This document shows positions 24,321 through 37,831 of a DNA stretch of 64,000 nucleotides, in pieces. The translations under genes were made by a program, and so were the position numbers. The stretch covers positions 806,001-870,000 of the forward strand of contig CADCXD010000005.1 in NCBI GenBank assembly GCA_902806575.1, read 5' to 3'. A model generated the notes under the pieces. It ran no database searches. It was not told the DNA's origin and saw nothing but the letters and a program-made list of their open reading frames with translations. Each line of letters starts with the position of its first letter. Within the stretch, counting starts at the first letter, position 1. Origin of the DNA: Jackrogersella multiformis. Taxonomy: Eukaryota; Ascomycota; Sordariomycetes; Xylariales; Hypoxylaceae.

Positions 24321-25327
24321 ATGGTGGCCTTTCGATACTCCGTCCTCGCCGCACTGGCTCTTCGCGTCGTCTCTGTCTTCGCTGCCGAGCCGGATTCTGT
24401 AGGTCTAGCCTGACTATAACAATCATGTAGATCGTCTGAGAGTATCAATCGCTGACAAGAATTGCCTTCTCGAAGCCCCTCGCCGAAGATGCCGCTAGCC
24501 CTCCGGAAGTCGAACTGAAGGCCGAGGTCGCCGCCAGCTTCCCCGAAGCCGACGACATCTTCGGCGTCAAGCTGGTCAACGGCCGCCCGACCCAGGCCGT
24601 GATCGACGTGACCAACAACGAGGACGAGCCCATCCTGGTAGCCTTCCTCGGCGGCCAGCTCTTGAACCCCAAGGACCTCGGCCCCGACGCCAACCCCCTG
24701 AGCTCCGTCATCCGCAACCTGACCACCGTCCGCTACGAGGCCACCATCCCGGCCGGCGAGAAGCAGACCCTGCCCTACTCCTTCGTTCTCGACATGCAGC
24801 CCCAGGACGTGCGGCTGCAGCTCGTCGCCGTCGTCACCAACGGCGCCAACCAGGTCTTCCAGGTCGGCGTCTACGACCAGACCGTCAGCATCGTCGAGGC
24901 CCCTACCAACATCTTCGACCCGCAGATGTGAGACTGCCCTCTACTCTCCCACCCCACCCCAACCCCCCATCGCACCAAGCCACCCAAGCTAACCACACCC
25001 CAACCCGCCAGCATCTTCCTGTACATCTTCCTGACCGCGGCCTTCGCCGGCACCTGCTTCTTCGTGTACAAGACGTACATCGAAGCGCTGTTCCCGCAGG
25101 CTAAGCGCGGCAGCAGCGGCGGTGGCGGCGCAGCCAAGGCCGGCAAGAAGGTGCGCGCCCCGGCCCCCGCCGAGAAGGAGCCGTTGTCCGGCGGCGAGGC
25201 CTCCGCCACCGGCGCCGACAAGGCCTACGACGAGAGCTGGATCCCGTCGGACCACCTCAACCGCCCCGCCGCCCGCCGCGTCAAGAGCGGCGCCGCCACC
25301 AAGTCCAAGGCCAAGGGCGCCGAGTAA
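24321..25327 (+). CDS. irc22: ER membrane TRAP-alpha / Irc22-like protein
   Basis: Exons 24321-24398, 24476-24927 and 25012-25327 give 281 residues. A signal peptide (MVAFRYSVLAALAL...) is followed by an acidic linker and a lumenal beta-domain: SFPEADDIFGVKLVNG, VIDVTNNEDEPI, PAGEKQTLPYSFVLDMQPQD, QLVAVVTNG, SIVEAPTNIFDPQ. One membrane helix follows (IIFLYIFLTAAFAGTCFFVYK), then a basic cytosolic tail with YDESWIPSDHLNRP and ARRVKSG. This matches the translocon-associated protein alpha family, called Irc22 in yeast-like annotation, which assists Sec61-dependent import. The acceptor at 24475 was chosen because the nearer AG at 24470 gives the wrong frame; the branch site GCTGAC supports it. 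Very GC-rich third codon positions. Sec61 alpha itself lies 11 kb away on the other strand, not as a linked unit. Confidence 0.86.
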
Positions 25328-26534
25328 GAACCGGCCGGCCGGACAGCCGAGGCCACCTGCTGCCGCTCCCAAGCAGCACGCGCGCACGAGGAAAACGGGC
25401 TTAGGGTTTAGGGTGTGGGATGTTAGGCGGAAATTTAGGGTGAGAAGGGGGTTCGAGACGTAATCCGTCTGCGGCGCGCAGATTTCGGGCAGGGAAAAAG
25501 GTGTACAAAGCTAGCTGGCTCGAAAGACCGGCGGCGGGAAGAGCCAAAAAGGAAAGGAAAGCAGAAACCAAAAGCATGTCTAGGTACCCAGCAGAAGAGG
25601 CGGTCTGAGCTGCCTACCTAGCCTGTCTAACTACCAACTTATCTACACCTACCTACCTAGGTACCCAAGGTATATACACTATAGGTAGGTCGCTAGCAGA
25701 TAGACGCGGACGATTTGTGTGTTGAATACCGATTACTACTTAATGGACATGTACATGTACTTGTACATGATTGGAACAGACGCGGGCCGTTGCGGACTGG
25801 TGTGGTGAGTAGGTTCTGATATATATTGCTTGCGACGTGATCTGTGAAGATATAAATATGACCAGTTCAGGTTCCACGTGCCGCCGTAATCTCTTCCTCC
25901 AAGTTCAAGAAACGTTGAAATTTCGTTTCATCACACGCGCTTGTGATGAGTACGTGTCTTGGTTTTGTAGTATATGTTAGGTAAGCGAAGGCTGGCGTCT
26001 ACCGAAGGGGCGAGATAGTGCATAAGGTAATGTTTCAGATACCTAAACCAAGGCGTATATATCTGGGCTTATACAGGTATTCGTGCATTTCGTACTGCAA
26101 GACGAGCGTGGTCTCATCTGACAAACCAAAACTAGATAACCTAGCTAGAAGGTATAAATTTAATTATCGTGTCAACATGGTCGTTTCCCATAGTCACATT
26201 TATATACGTAAAAAATAACACAAAAACCGTACAAGCATAGCACAACACAAGACATAATATACCTAGGTATGAATGTATGTCATCATGATACAATAACGAT
26301 TTCATTTCATATAAACAAACAGGTGTAAACGCCCTCTAACCATATATACAGATGCATCGCGTCACGTCTGATAGCCAGACCGCCAACGCCGACGCCGAGG
26401 GTGTTTAGGAACAAGTACGCACTCCACCGCATGAGCGGTGTATCCAGGTCGTCACGGCATTGCTCCCTTCGTACATACGTCGCCCCGCATGCCCCGTCTC
26501 AAACTCATCATCATAGCCGCACGCGGACGCTCCC
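25328..26534. other. Convergent intergenic region, no gene seen
   Basis: 3' flanks of the TRAP-alpha-like gene (+) and the ABC transporter (-). It contains a TACC/GGTA cluster (25648-25688) and a hairpin-forming CATGTACA/TGTACATG stretch (25748-25769), which may act in 3'-end formation. Confidence 0.6.
25648..25688. repeat. TACC/GGTA palindromic repeat cluster
   Basis: ACACCTACCTACCTAGGTAC and a facing TAGGTAGG copy. Another member of the dispersed motif. Confidence 0.8.
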
Positions 26535-29500
26535 CTACTCGTCGTCCACGAGCTTTTTATCATTCCACGCCTTCTTAGCCGCTTTGGTTAGCACGTCCAG
26601 GTCCCCGCTCATCTCGCACATGCTCCTGAAATGTCCATTCTCGTTGCTTAGGAGTTCGTGCGGATGGCCGTATTCTACCACCGCCCCTTGGTCTAGTACC
26701 AACACTTTGTCGTAATCGACGATGGTGGCGAGACGATGTGCGATCGTGATGATCGTGCTCGTCAAGTCTCGGATCGTCTCTTGGATTTTGGAATCTGTAG
26801 CATAGTCGATCGATGCTGTAGCCTCGTCCATCACAAGCACCTTTGGATTCTTGAGCATAGCGCGAGCAAGGCAGAGAAGTTGCCTCTGGCCCTGTGAGAG
26901 ATTCGTGCCCGACTCCGCGACCGGTGAGGAGAGATCGAGGAAGATGTTCTTGTTCGTTGTAGTTGGTGTAGTGGGAGTGGTCGGTTCCTGGGAATCTTGG
27001 GCTTCATTATGCGTTGAGGATAAAAGAGACGCAGTAGTTGATGGAAGTGTCTCGTTCGGTCCGATAAGCTGAACTTTCTTGAGAGCAGCAAACACTTCCT
27101 CGTCGCTATAAAGATTAAAAGGATCGAGGTTGGTTCGGATGGTGCCGGTAAAAAGAGTAGGATCCTGGGGAACGATAGTGATGGCTTCTCGTAGATCCTG
27201 TAGGCCAATGGTGGCAATGTCAATGCCATCGATCAAGATACTCCCATTCTCTGCTTCCAAGGCACGGAAAATCGCTAGTGTAAGTGAACTCTTCCCGGCA
27301 CCAGTTCGTCCCACGATGCCAACCTTTTCACGAGGCTCGATCTTAAAACTGACATTCTTCAGGACCGGGTCGAGTTCTTTGCGGTATCTGGTAGTATATC
27401 CAGTAAATTCCACGCCTCCATGCTCTGGCCAGTTCTGGGCAGGGCGATTCTTTTCGTCGATGGGAGCAGCCTCTTGTTCCACGTCAAGATACTCCTTGAC
27501 ACGTTCTACAGAATTCATATTCTGTTCATTCATCGCGTATAGTCGCACAAGCCAAAGAATATATTCGGAAAACCCAATGGCATAGCTCAAAGATACACCT
27601 GCAGAGCCAGCATCTATTTTCCCTATGCTCAGAATGACAAAAACGCCAGCGAAGAACGCCACAAAGTCACCTAGGAGGTCCGTTCGGAACGAGAGCCACC
27701 TATTAGCAGCCCAGAGAAAAATGAACGGACGAGCCTGTGTGTTGATTCTGGTCAAATTTTCCCGTATAAATCGTCTCTCGTCGCCGTAGGCGCGGATGGT
27801 GGTGACACCAGAAAGCGTCTCGCCGAACTGCTGGAAGAGGGGGCTTCGATTCACAGATTCCAGACGCTTCAGATCTCTGGACGCTCGAAGATAGAACATG
27901 CCGACTAAGATATACAAGCCGGTTATAAAAACACCAGCGACTAGGAACCCTGGGGTTATGGCTGCGATTAGTACCACGGTGATCAAGATGCCCATAGCAC
28001 AGCTCATAACACCAATTGCAACAGGGGCAACCTCTTGGTCGATGGCCTCAAGATCTTTGCTGAACCGGTTCATCAACTGTCCAAGCGGAGTCACGTCGAA
28101 GAACTTGAACTTCGCCCTAGACACTGCAGACATGAGTCTGCTGTGGAGTTTCCAAGATGCCGTGAGAGACCCGAAGAACAGCCAGATATCTCGGATCAAA
28201 GCCAGTACCGCACCAGCGACACCTATCAATGCGAGGACGGTCAGATAATAGTCTACGTTGACTTCCGGCACATCAGTAGTTGAATAGTCCGCGGGAGTAA
28301 TAAAGGACAAGTTTTTGACGGAGCTGGTAACCGAGGCGAAAGAAGCTGGAGATAACCAAGAGCTGTAAGAAAGTTGCGAGGACACGCTGGACGGTATCTT
28401 CGACACTGACATGCTTTCGAGGCCCGACGTGTACTGGTTGGCCCATTCTTTGATCCACAGGTTCGAGGCGACAGTGCTGAGCTGCTGACTGCTGAATACC
28501 ACAAGAGCGACAAGCCAGAACCACCAAGTGCCCATAGCCCGGAGGTAGAGACTAATGACTGGCCACTTGACAGCACCTGTGGCTTTAGTCTCTTGCGGTA
28601 TACTCCGCTGCGGCCTCTCCTTCTTATTGCTGGGCTTCGCGCTCGTCGTTCCATTTGTGCCGTGGTCTATAAGGGTCTGGTCGCTCTCGTCGCCGACACT
28701 TGATGGCACTCTAGATGGAACAGGTGAAACGTCGGAGGAGCCTGGTCGAGATTTGCTTCGGATCTCTTCGCCGAGCTTACCGGAGGCGATGACTTCTTCT
28801 GATGTTCCTTGGGCATCTACTCTGCCATTTTCGAGGAGAACAACATACTCGGATGAAGGCGCACAGAGAGTCGTGTTGTGTGTAATAAGGATACAGGTTC
28901 GATCCTTCATCAGCTCGCCTCTAATACAATTGGTGAAAATCCACTTTGCGGTGTGCGAGTCAACGGCGCTCAGGCAGTCATCAAGTAGGACATGCCGAGA
29001 GTTCGAATACACGGCGCGGGCAAGAGATATACGCTGCTTTTGACCACCAGAAAGGGTAATGCCATTTTCTCCAACCAGGGTCTCATCGCCGTTATCTAGT
29101 ATTTCAAGATCTCGCTCTAGAGCACAGGCCACCAAGACATCTTTATACCTCTTCTCGTCATATGGCGCAGAAAACAAGATGTTCTCTCTAATATTCGCGT
29201 TGACTAACCAGGCGGATTGGGCAACGTAGGCGCAGGTTTCCGTTAGGCCCGTCTCAGGATCCGGTCGAACGTCTTCGCGACTACGGCCGCCAGGTAGATA
29301 AACTTTACCATTGGTCAAGGTCATTTCACCAAGCAAAGCCATAAGCATCGAGGTCTTCCCGGCGCCTGTGGGGCCAGCGATAATATTGAGTTTGCCAATC
29401 TTGAAGTCGACGTTGAGATCAATAAGACGGAATGCCATTGAGCCGTCTGCTGCAACTGCATCCTTGCCACCCCAGATAAAGGTTGCGTCTCTGAAGCCAA

Positions 29501-31654
29501 TGACCTTGTTACCATCTTCATCCACGTTTTCTGGTCCTAGCTGCTCATATTTGTCGGTTTCGTCCTCGTTTAAGAATTCCTCGACGCGATCAACCGAAAC
29601 TTTGGCCTCCTGAATATGGGCAATCATGTCCCCAAGTTGGTCGAGGGGAACTCTAAGGAGCATGAAAAGGGAGATGGCGGTAAACGCAACAGACGGGTAT
29701 AAAGGCTTATGTTCTATCTTGGTATAGACTAAGAAGGAGAAAAACGTGATCAGAACTGGCACCGTGTTCCAAATAGCAACAGCAAGTGCCCAGATCATGT
29801 AACGGTTTCGCAAAGCCTTCAGCTCGTTGCGTCGCTTCTCATCAACAATCTCACTAAACCGCTTTTCCCAGGCGAAGTACTTGATTATCCGGATATTCTG
29901 GAGAATCTCGTTCGTAGTGTGTATCCGCTTATCCGTTGCAGCCATGATCTTGCGCTGGGTATAGTTGAACCCTTTAGCTAATAAGATATTGATTGGCAAG
30001 AGGAAGACCATGACGATAAGACCTGGGATAGCGCTCAGGCCCATCACACGGTAGAGCAGAGCGATGGACACCAGGAGCTGCGAAGGAGCAGAGGCCAGCA
30101 AGAAGTGCAGGTAGGAAGTGCACTCGGAAATCTTGAAACTGTCAACGGACATGAGATTAATGATCGTCCCGAGGTTCGCTTGTTCGTCTGTTCCCTTGGA
30201 TGCGTCCTCTTTAACGGCGTCACCATCCTGGGCATTAGGCTTCTTGTCTGAAATTTTCTTGAGCCTCAAAAACCTCTTCAGTCTCTCTAGTCTCGTCTCT
30301 TTACCATTCGCGTCTGTGTTTCCTAGGACTGTGTCTTTGCCACTTGCTGCCTTGCGGCGAAGAGCTTTGGCATAGATCTCACCTATAATAATGGAACGAA
30401 TCTGAATGCAGATCTTTCGTCCAATCCACAAAGCTTGGCCGTCGGCGATAGAACGGATAAGATCCGCGAGGGGGAGTAGGATGACATAGAGCCATAGAAC
30501 GTTCCGCGGAGTAACGGCTGGCATCTCAACATACTCGAGGATGGCCTTGAGGAGTAGAGTCGGAGCAAAAGTGAGAAGACCACCCATGGTAGCCCAGACG
30601 CACTGGATAATAAGCATGCCCCTGAAATATTTAGTCAGATGTAGGGCGAGAGACGTCGTCTTCTTGACCTGACGGTAGTTGGCAATAACGGTAGCGGCCT
30701 TATCGCGCGGTAGGAGGTTCCACACATGCTTAATCTCGAGAGGTTCCTTGTAGCCCTGCCAGAGCATCGGATCGATCCACGAAAAAGTCAATAGGGATAG
30801 AACCGAAGCTAGAGGTTCACGCGATGGCTCGATATTCCCTTCCCATTCCATAACAACTGTCTTGTTTCCCTTCCTAGTGTTCACAGCTATCCCAAACAAC
30901 AGTGTCGTTAGACAAAACTCGACGATGATTAAGATTTGCGCAAGTCTGGAGCTGGCACGGACGAGAACGGAGCGGAATAATATGAGTGTGAAAACCCATT
31001 GGAAGGCGTATATGAAAGCGGTATGGTTCCATAGTCGCGGGATTCGCCATTTAGTATTTCCTAGAAATAACCGAAGCGTTGCGAGGATAAGGACATAGAC
31101 CCAAAAAACCAAGCCCACGATAGCTGCTAATTGCCCGTGGCCATCCCAGGAATTTGTCACGAGAGCGACGATATTGGTAGCCACCAGTCCGCAGATTGCA
31201 ACTTCCTCGATGATAACTATTAGATGCTGGGCGGGTGGAGTGTCGGCCTGAACAATAGAACCCTTAGAGGTAGTCTTGACAAGGGCAAGTCGGCCGCCGC
31301 CATTCACGCCATTCACGTTGATAGATAGTCCTTCTTCATCGTCAGTGCTTAGACAGTCTTCCTCTTCCGGCGGAACAACTGTATGGTCTCGACGATCGGG
31401 TATCTTGTCGTAGCCGCGGGTTCGTTTTAACCTAACAGTGCGGTAGAGAGTCTGAACTAGAAGATGAAGGAGGGAAAAAGATATTAGAACAAGCGGGAAG
31501 AGGATCTGCAGATAACTATAAGCCGTTAGTAGGCGAGACACATATTTGAGTGAGACACAAGCACCACCGAAAAAACAGTTACTTACTCGGATTGAAAGCA
31601 TGTTGTAAAATCGTCAATCCGCCATATCGGCCATGCACACGAGGCAAAGCTCAT
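26535..31654 (-). CDS. MRP-type (ABCC) ABC transporter
   Basis: Two exons on the minus strand: 31654-31587 and 31515-26535, 1682 residues. The short first exon encodes MSFASCAWPIWRIDDFTTCF; its GTAAGT donor, CTAAC branch site and TATAG acceptor are clear, and an in-frame ATG inside it would be a poorer start. The order is an N-terminal TMD0, a linker, membrane domain 1, NBD1 (Walker A GPTGAGKTS near 736, signature LSGGQKQR near 842, Walker B ending LLDD), membrane domain 2 and NBD2 (Walker A GRTGAGKSS near 1422, signature LSQGQRQ near 1559, Walker B VLVMDEATASID). The Asp in place of Glu after NBD1 Walker B is the usual ABCC asymmetry. This fits vacuolar or plasma-membrane exporters of conjugates, bile-acid-like anions or drugs (yeast Ybt1/Bpt1/Ycf1 relatives). 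All nucleotide-binding motifs are intact. Substrate cannot be told. Confidence 0.95.
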
Positions 31655-34600
31655 GTTTCTTCTGCTTCTCCCCAGCCCCACTCGCAAAAGTGGTAGGTAA
31701 CTTGTTGAGGATATCACCAGACTGGAGAGATGTTAGGCCGATATCTGTAGTCAATTAACGAATATTGAAGACGATACACGATACTGCTACTCGTAACGGC
31801 CTGAAGAGTTTGAGCAAAGGTAAGAGCTTGTGGTGAAGAGAAAGGAATAGAAGAGGTGAAGAAAGATAGCTGGTTGTAAAGTCGGGAATCATTGGAGTGG
31901 AGCGGGAGATGGAAGATAGGCCAGGAGCATGAAAAGTCGCAGAAATGATAGAACGAGTTTATGTCTAAGTGTGTACTAAGGTAGCTAACTAGCCAAGGGT
32001 ACCTGGTGTAACTTTCTCATCCATAGTGGGGCTTCGCTAGCTCACTGATACCTGATACCTGAGTGCAACCAGCCATTGCATAGATTGAACCATATATGTC
32101 AGATGTATTTCGTAAGTAGAATATGCCGCATGGTGGGGGCAATTGCAGGTGACTCTTCGCCGGCGCGGTGTATTCCGGCAGGAGTTATACTAATACTCAG
32201 CTACTACACCAGGTAGGCACAGTTGTGACTCCTTCCTACCTACCTACCTGCCTATACACCTACCTACCTACCTAGGTACCTAGGTATTAACAGATTTACC
32301 TCTACTGCTCGTCTATCAGACCGCTCCTGTCGCCATGACATGGTATCCACAAGGTTGCATAGGTAGGTAGATACCTAGATATTCGGTAACTCGGACAGGT
32401 ATGTTCCTAGCAGCGGGTCTAACTAGCCAGCACCACACTAGTACCTATCTAGGTAAGTGCCCAGGAATTCCCAGTCCGACTAGCACGCGAAAGAAGCCCA
32501 TTATTCCACCTTAGGCACGTTCCCGAATGCAGATACCACATATAATATGTTACACGATTGTACGTACAGTAGTACTAAGCGGTCTTAACCCCTGTAAAAG
32601 CCGTTTATCTCAGACGATAGAATAAAATCGAAGTTAAGCTCGATCTCGAAGGTATAAGAGTCATAATTACTTACCTACCTATTCAATGACACTAAAGTGT
32701 AACATTAAAAATATATTAACAAGGGTAGGGAGGTAGCTACTGAGTAAGCTACTTGAATATTTGTGTACCACTTGATCTCGAATGTTTCCTCGTCTTTAAG
32801 TGATATCATAGTTCGCAATTGGCTTCAGAATGGGTGGGTATACTATTAACTTTATTAATGAACGGTCACTTATCGCAAACGGATACGTGCAACATTAAAC
32901 ATGCGCGGTCTTAGTGACCTACCTACATGCATATTCTATCTACGTAAGTAATTTATACTTCCGTATACTAGGTACTTAGGTAAGTCGGTATGTATGTAAA
33001 GGATAGAGAATCGATTGTTACTTCTTCTGTTGTGACTTACCTAGGTACCTGATAAGAATAAGAATAACAGAGACCAATGAGATAGTTAGGCTATCCCGTC
33101 CGAGTCCCTAGGCGAATTCTGAAATTAAATTAGACTAAATTAGACATGCACATGTGAGGAGAGGACTCACCGGCTCCGGTCTGGTCCCGCGATTGTGCTT
33201 ATGTACCTACCTAGATATGCCTATGCGGGGTTGAGTGTGTACCAGTTTCCGGCTTGCATGCATGCGTCTAGTATAGGTAACAGCCTACGATTGACACTTC
33301 TGATTGGTTGCATAGTCTATCTGTATCCATAATCTAGAGGCTCGAGATAATCAATTAACCTTCCTACGTACGGATTAGTACATACCTAGGTAGTAACATG
33401 CACTGCCATGTTATAAATACAAACCTTGGACGAGATGGTCTCGCCTCAATGTTAGAAATTCATCTAGTTTGATTCGTTGTAATATATGCAAGGTCAACGA
33501 CCCCTACAGTCATTACAATCTGATTTATATTCTTGTTAATATGTTATGATAGCAGGATAACAGGATAGTAGAGTCGAAAGTCATATATACCCAGAGGTAC
33601 CTATGTAGGTCCTAGGTAAGCATGCATCTAGTCATGCATATAGGTAAGTATCCAGCCGGAAATCGGAAATTGAAGAGAGCAAGCTTCTACCTCATCGCAT
33701 CCCTCTATGGATCACCTATCTCTCGAAGGGTGTAAGTGTTTGTCTATCATTCCGACACCGACACCGCATTACCTATCACTGTCACCGTCTCCTACATCAT
33801 TTACGATAAATTGGTCATCGACTTGACCGAAAATCGAGAGATGGCATCAGCATTGACGTCATGAAGACTCTGAAAACAAAAGACTGCGTCGATAATTTTT
33901 TTTAGGTATCTAACCAACGAAGCCCTTTACTAAAAGATTTAAAGGTTAAGAGACAATAATAGTCAAATAATAACACGAGAGATTTTTATAAGCCACATAA
34001 TTTTGTAAAGCTGAATTAGGTACCTACCTGGGTAGGTTAGCAACGAAGTTTTTATCTAATTACCTAGCTAGGAACATCACTTCTCTCTTTCTTTACTATT
34101 CAACACTTAAAAGAAACAACTGCTTAGCTGCGTAATTTCGAGCTCGAGTTAACATACCCAAATAACCCAGGAGCTCATCAAACCAGGAATTCAACATACA
34201 TACTCAGGCACATGAACTACAGAAGTCATAGGTATACATTCATGATTCCGCGGAGAAACTCGCGATGTACCACCAATGATTTACTATAGTGACATTTATC
34301 TCAAGCAAGCATCCTCTTCATACTTGCCTAGAGGCTACCTAAGTAGCTAGGCAAGCCTTATAAAACAATGTGATCAGATTTATCCTATTATATACCTACC
34401 TTATCAACGCCTCGTCGTTCTTTTGCTGTAGGCTACGAAGGAACTGACTTGTAGACTTCCTCTATGCTTCATTCAGCCAATCAGGGTAGAATGTAGAACT
34501 CGGCTCGCAGGTGTGGCTGCGGTTGCGTTGGGGAAGAGAAGGTCTCATGACCACCGACACTTGCAGAACAATTCGTCTAGTGTAGAGGCGATACTTCAAG

Positions 34601-36192
34601 ATGAGGAAAAATGAAAGTCTAAGCTTGATGAAAGCTGTCTAGAAAATGTGTGGCCTTGCCCGTACCAAGTTGGGTGGGTATGCTGCACTCCATAATTGTA
34701 CATACATGTTTCCCATTTCACGGCGCGCTGACGCGAGCAAACGATCATCACGATGAGGTTCGTATTTGATGCTAACCAAGTGAAATTATTGCTGTAGAAC
34801 TGTATATTCGTAGATAAATAAGGCCTAATTAGATGAAATTACTGACATTACATAACCAATACTTCCGATAATCTGATTAAGTACCTAACCTACCGGTACT
34901 GAAGCGATACTAAGTTTAGTAGCATTGTAGAAAGAATGATGTGGGTAAGCGTTGTTTTACTGTGAAGGTTTTACTTCAAATGAGCTTTTCGCGTTTGGAT
35001 GTTATACATCATACAGTGCGCCGCATCTTCCCGAAATGCGTACCTTCGAAGCGCTTACAAGAAGGATTCGAAGGCTGCCCCTGAATAGGGATGAGTAAAT
35101 GTAATAATTGTTATATAAGCCAGCAACGTCAGGATTTCTTATAGTAGGTTTACCTATTTGTACCATGAATTCACAATTCACGTTTTACCTTGTATCTATG
35201 AACATGTCAGATACTCCTCGACTCACTATGAAATGAATAACCACATCTGCAAAGGTTGAACTCGATTTAAACGCGCCTTTCTTTGATACTTTCCTAAACT
35301 CTCGGACATTCCTAAACCCGCCTATTCCATGATATTGGACGAGGTGTCGACTATCATTCAAATTTGGGCTTGGACGCATATTCCTATCTAGACGTTACAA
35401 AAGTGACGGCGAGTTTCCGTATGTTGATTATACAAGAAACCTTTGACATACTCATCATAGGCTAATGTATAATCTTAGCTCCAGAAAATATACGTCTAAT
35501 CGATCAATAAAGAGCAGTAGCCTAGTTATGATTGATAATCTAGTAATGGGTTGATGTACTCCGTTTCGTTTGACTTCCGCACCAAGACAAGGCCTAGTGA
35601 GCGAAGACAATGATAATGTAATTGATAGTCCTGTGTATTAGAGGTAAGCAATATTTTCTTGCTCCTTACGTACCTAGGTATATATTAATATCGTGAATGA
35701 AGTTGTGGTGAGAGGCTTTCATGGTAGTCTGGCTAATACCTGCTACCAAAGCTGACTTGATGAAGCCCAGTACGACTCCTACACGGATTCCGGTTCGCTC
35801 TGTAAACCACTGTTCTGAACGAGGCTTAAACCAGGCTCACAGTATTCAGCTTGAGAGTCAAGGTTCTGAATAAACCGATACACGCAGGCCATACACTTAT
35901 AATGATCGTGAGCTTAGCGTTTGAATTAGTAAAAAATGATGTACATGTTATGTTTTTCGTGGCTAACACTGTTATGTAAACTAATACTCTTCGTCCCAGG
36001 AGCACTTAGAAAGGATCCTCGACGAGAATGACCGCAGACCGCCTTTGATGCATTTTCCAAGCTTCGCCGCCCTTGTGAAAATCCTCATGACTTTTATTTT
36101 CCCTTGGTATTACACATAGCGTGAAACAGGTGCACTTTTGATATTGCGCCGTCGTAGCAGTTGATTAGTATTTCGGATCATAAATATGAGGC
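31655..36192. other. Gene desert of about 4.5 kb, rich in TACC/GGTA repeats
   Basis: No open frame longer than about 65 codons, on either strand, shows protein character. The first few hundred bases hold the leader and promoter of the ABC transporter. The rest is AT-rich and studded with TACCTAGGTA-type units (for example 32233-32288, 32350-32460, 32940-33060, 33590-33660, 34015-34080). Confidence 0.6.
32233..32288. repeat. Densest TACC/GGTA repeat cluster
   Basis: Two runs of (TACC)n separated by CTGCCTATACACC and ending in the palindrome CCTAGGTACCTAGGTA. Upstream of the ABC transporter. Confidence 0.85.
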
Positions 36193-37831
36193 TTATCCCA
36201 TAATCATTCCCTTCATTCCAGCCAGATCGCCTTCCTTCGCGGCGATTTCAAAGTAGCCGTAGATAATGCTGAAGTCACATTAGCAAAATACTACGTGGGG
36301 GTATCGTGTGGGAAGATACTTACGTGACGGCAAGAAGAGTACCAGTACCGGAGCCAAGAGCTCCCATAAGATCACTGGCAACAGAGAGAGCGCCAATGCA
36401 GGCACCACCGAAAGCGGCGGCGGTAGGGATGATACGCTTCAGCTCCTTGTACATGCTCTGGTCACGGTGACCAGCCATGACGAGGCCTTGATCCTTTAGC
36501 TGCTTGGCGACATCGCGAGGGCTGGAGCCAGAGACTTCGATCCAGGTCTTGGAGAAGATCGCGCATGCACTTAGCATGTAGGTGATGTATACGGCGGTGT
36601 GGATAGGATCGAGGACAGCGTCGCGGAAGTTGAGCGGAGGAGACATGTAGTATACCAGTCCAGAGATAGCAGAAAGCTGGGCAGACCCTTCCCTCGCTTC
36701 CCAGACACCGAACATGCGGACAAGGAGATTCTCGGAGAAACGAGAGTAGAGCATTTGGCTGATAAGGAAGACGTTGGAGGAGAGAGCGGATTGTAACATG
36801 ATAGGCATGTTAGAAGTGTAGAATAGACGAACGGGGTAGGAGCCACGAGCACCTCGCTGGCGAGAAGACTTGACGGGGATCTCGACACGGAATCCTTGGA
36901 GGTAGATAACGGCCGCGAAGACGGCAAGAGTAGCTAGGAGGTTCATGATGTTGGGGAGGTTCTGGCGATAGAAAGCCTCCTGCAGAGCACGCTGCTTGTT
37001 GGGCCACGTCATCAACAGGTGGAAGAGGGCAATGACGGCGCCTTCGAACTCGGGACCGCGGCCAGTGTTGATCGAAGTCGGGGAAAATGCCTTCCACATA
37101 ATGGATTCGCAGATGTTGGTAGCGATGAACAAGGAAATACCACTTCCAAGACCGTAACCCTTCTGTAACAGCTCATCGAGGAGGATGACAATCATACCAG
37201 CTATGACGAGTTGCAGGATGAGAAGGAAGACGATACCAGCGCCGAGGTCGGAGGGAGGGCCGTAGAGGCCGGTGAATACATAGACAGTGGCAGTACCGGC
37301 AGAGAGGATGAAGGCGAAGAGCTTCTGGGCAGTTTGGTAGAGCTCGCGATCGGACTTGAGGTCAAGGTTGACGTCAATCATGTGGGTACCAGCGAGGAGC
37401 TGGAAGACCATGCCGGAAGAGATAATCGGCGTAATACCCAATTCCATCAATGTTCCTCGATTACTCGCCATCATCATTCTCAACCAGTATAGAGGATCGG
37501 AGGTGTCGGAGGACACGATGCCATAAAGGGGCATCTGGCTCATGACCAAGAAGATCAACAGCGTGAGACCAGTCCACATCAACTTTTGGTTGAACGGGAC
37601 CTTCGTCTCTGGCTGTTGAACCTCGGGCAAGAATGCCACGAAGGGTTTTACAAGATCGAGGAACCGCACTGGTAGAGAAGAGGTTAGTCATGGTCAGGTT
37701 GTTTACGATACTCAATGGCAGCAGCCAGCAATGGTAGTCGCGTCGCGAAACTTCGAAGAGCAGACAAGAGAGCTGAGCTCGAGGAATGATTAGGAGGCAG
37801 TTAATAGGTAAATAAACTTACGGCTACTCAT
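36193..37831 (-). CDS. sec61: Protein transport protein Sec61 subunit alpha
   Basis: Three minus-strand exons, 37831-37822, 37668-36324 and 36268-36193, give exactly 476 residues, the usual Sec61 alpha length. The first exon codes only MSS plus one base; the joined start reads MSSLRFLDLVKPF. Ten membrane helices are expected. Recognisable parts are FLPEVQQPETKVPFNQK, the plug-region SDPLYWLRMMMASNRGT, ELGITPIISSGM, LLDELLQKGYGLGSGISLFIATN and RGARGSYPVRLFYTSNMPI. The last exon supplies IIYGYFEIAAKEGDL and the short C-terminal tail. It forms the protein-conducting channel of the ER membrane with the beta and gamma subunits. Splice sites are GTAAGT/CAG at both introns. Transcribed divergently from the tRNA isopentenyltransferase gene. 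Nothing is missing. Confidence 0.98.

Noticed and set aside
24398..24475. Alternative acceptor at 24470 for intron 1 of the TRAP-alpha-like gene
   Set aside because: From the GTAGGT donor it gives an early TAG; the AG at 24475 keeps the conserved frame.
25748..25769. CATGTACA/TGTACATG hairpin as a terminator
   Set aside because: Eukaryotic Pol II genes do not use hairpin terminators; noted only as a structural repeat in the convergent spacer.
32233..32288. TACC arrays considered as a CRISPR-like or transposon-end array
   Set aside because: Unit length is four bases, there are no unique spacers, no terminal repeats and the host is a fungus.
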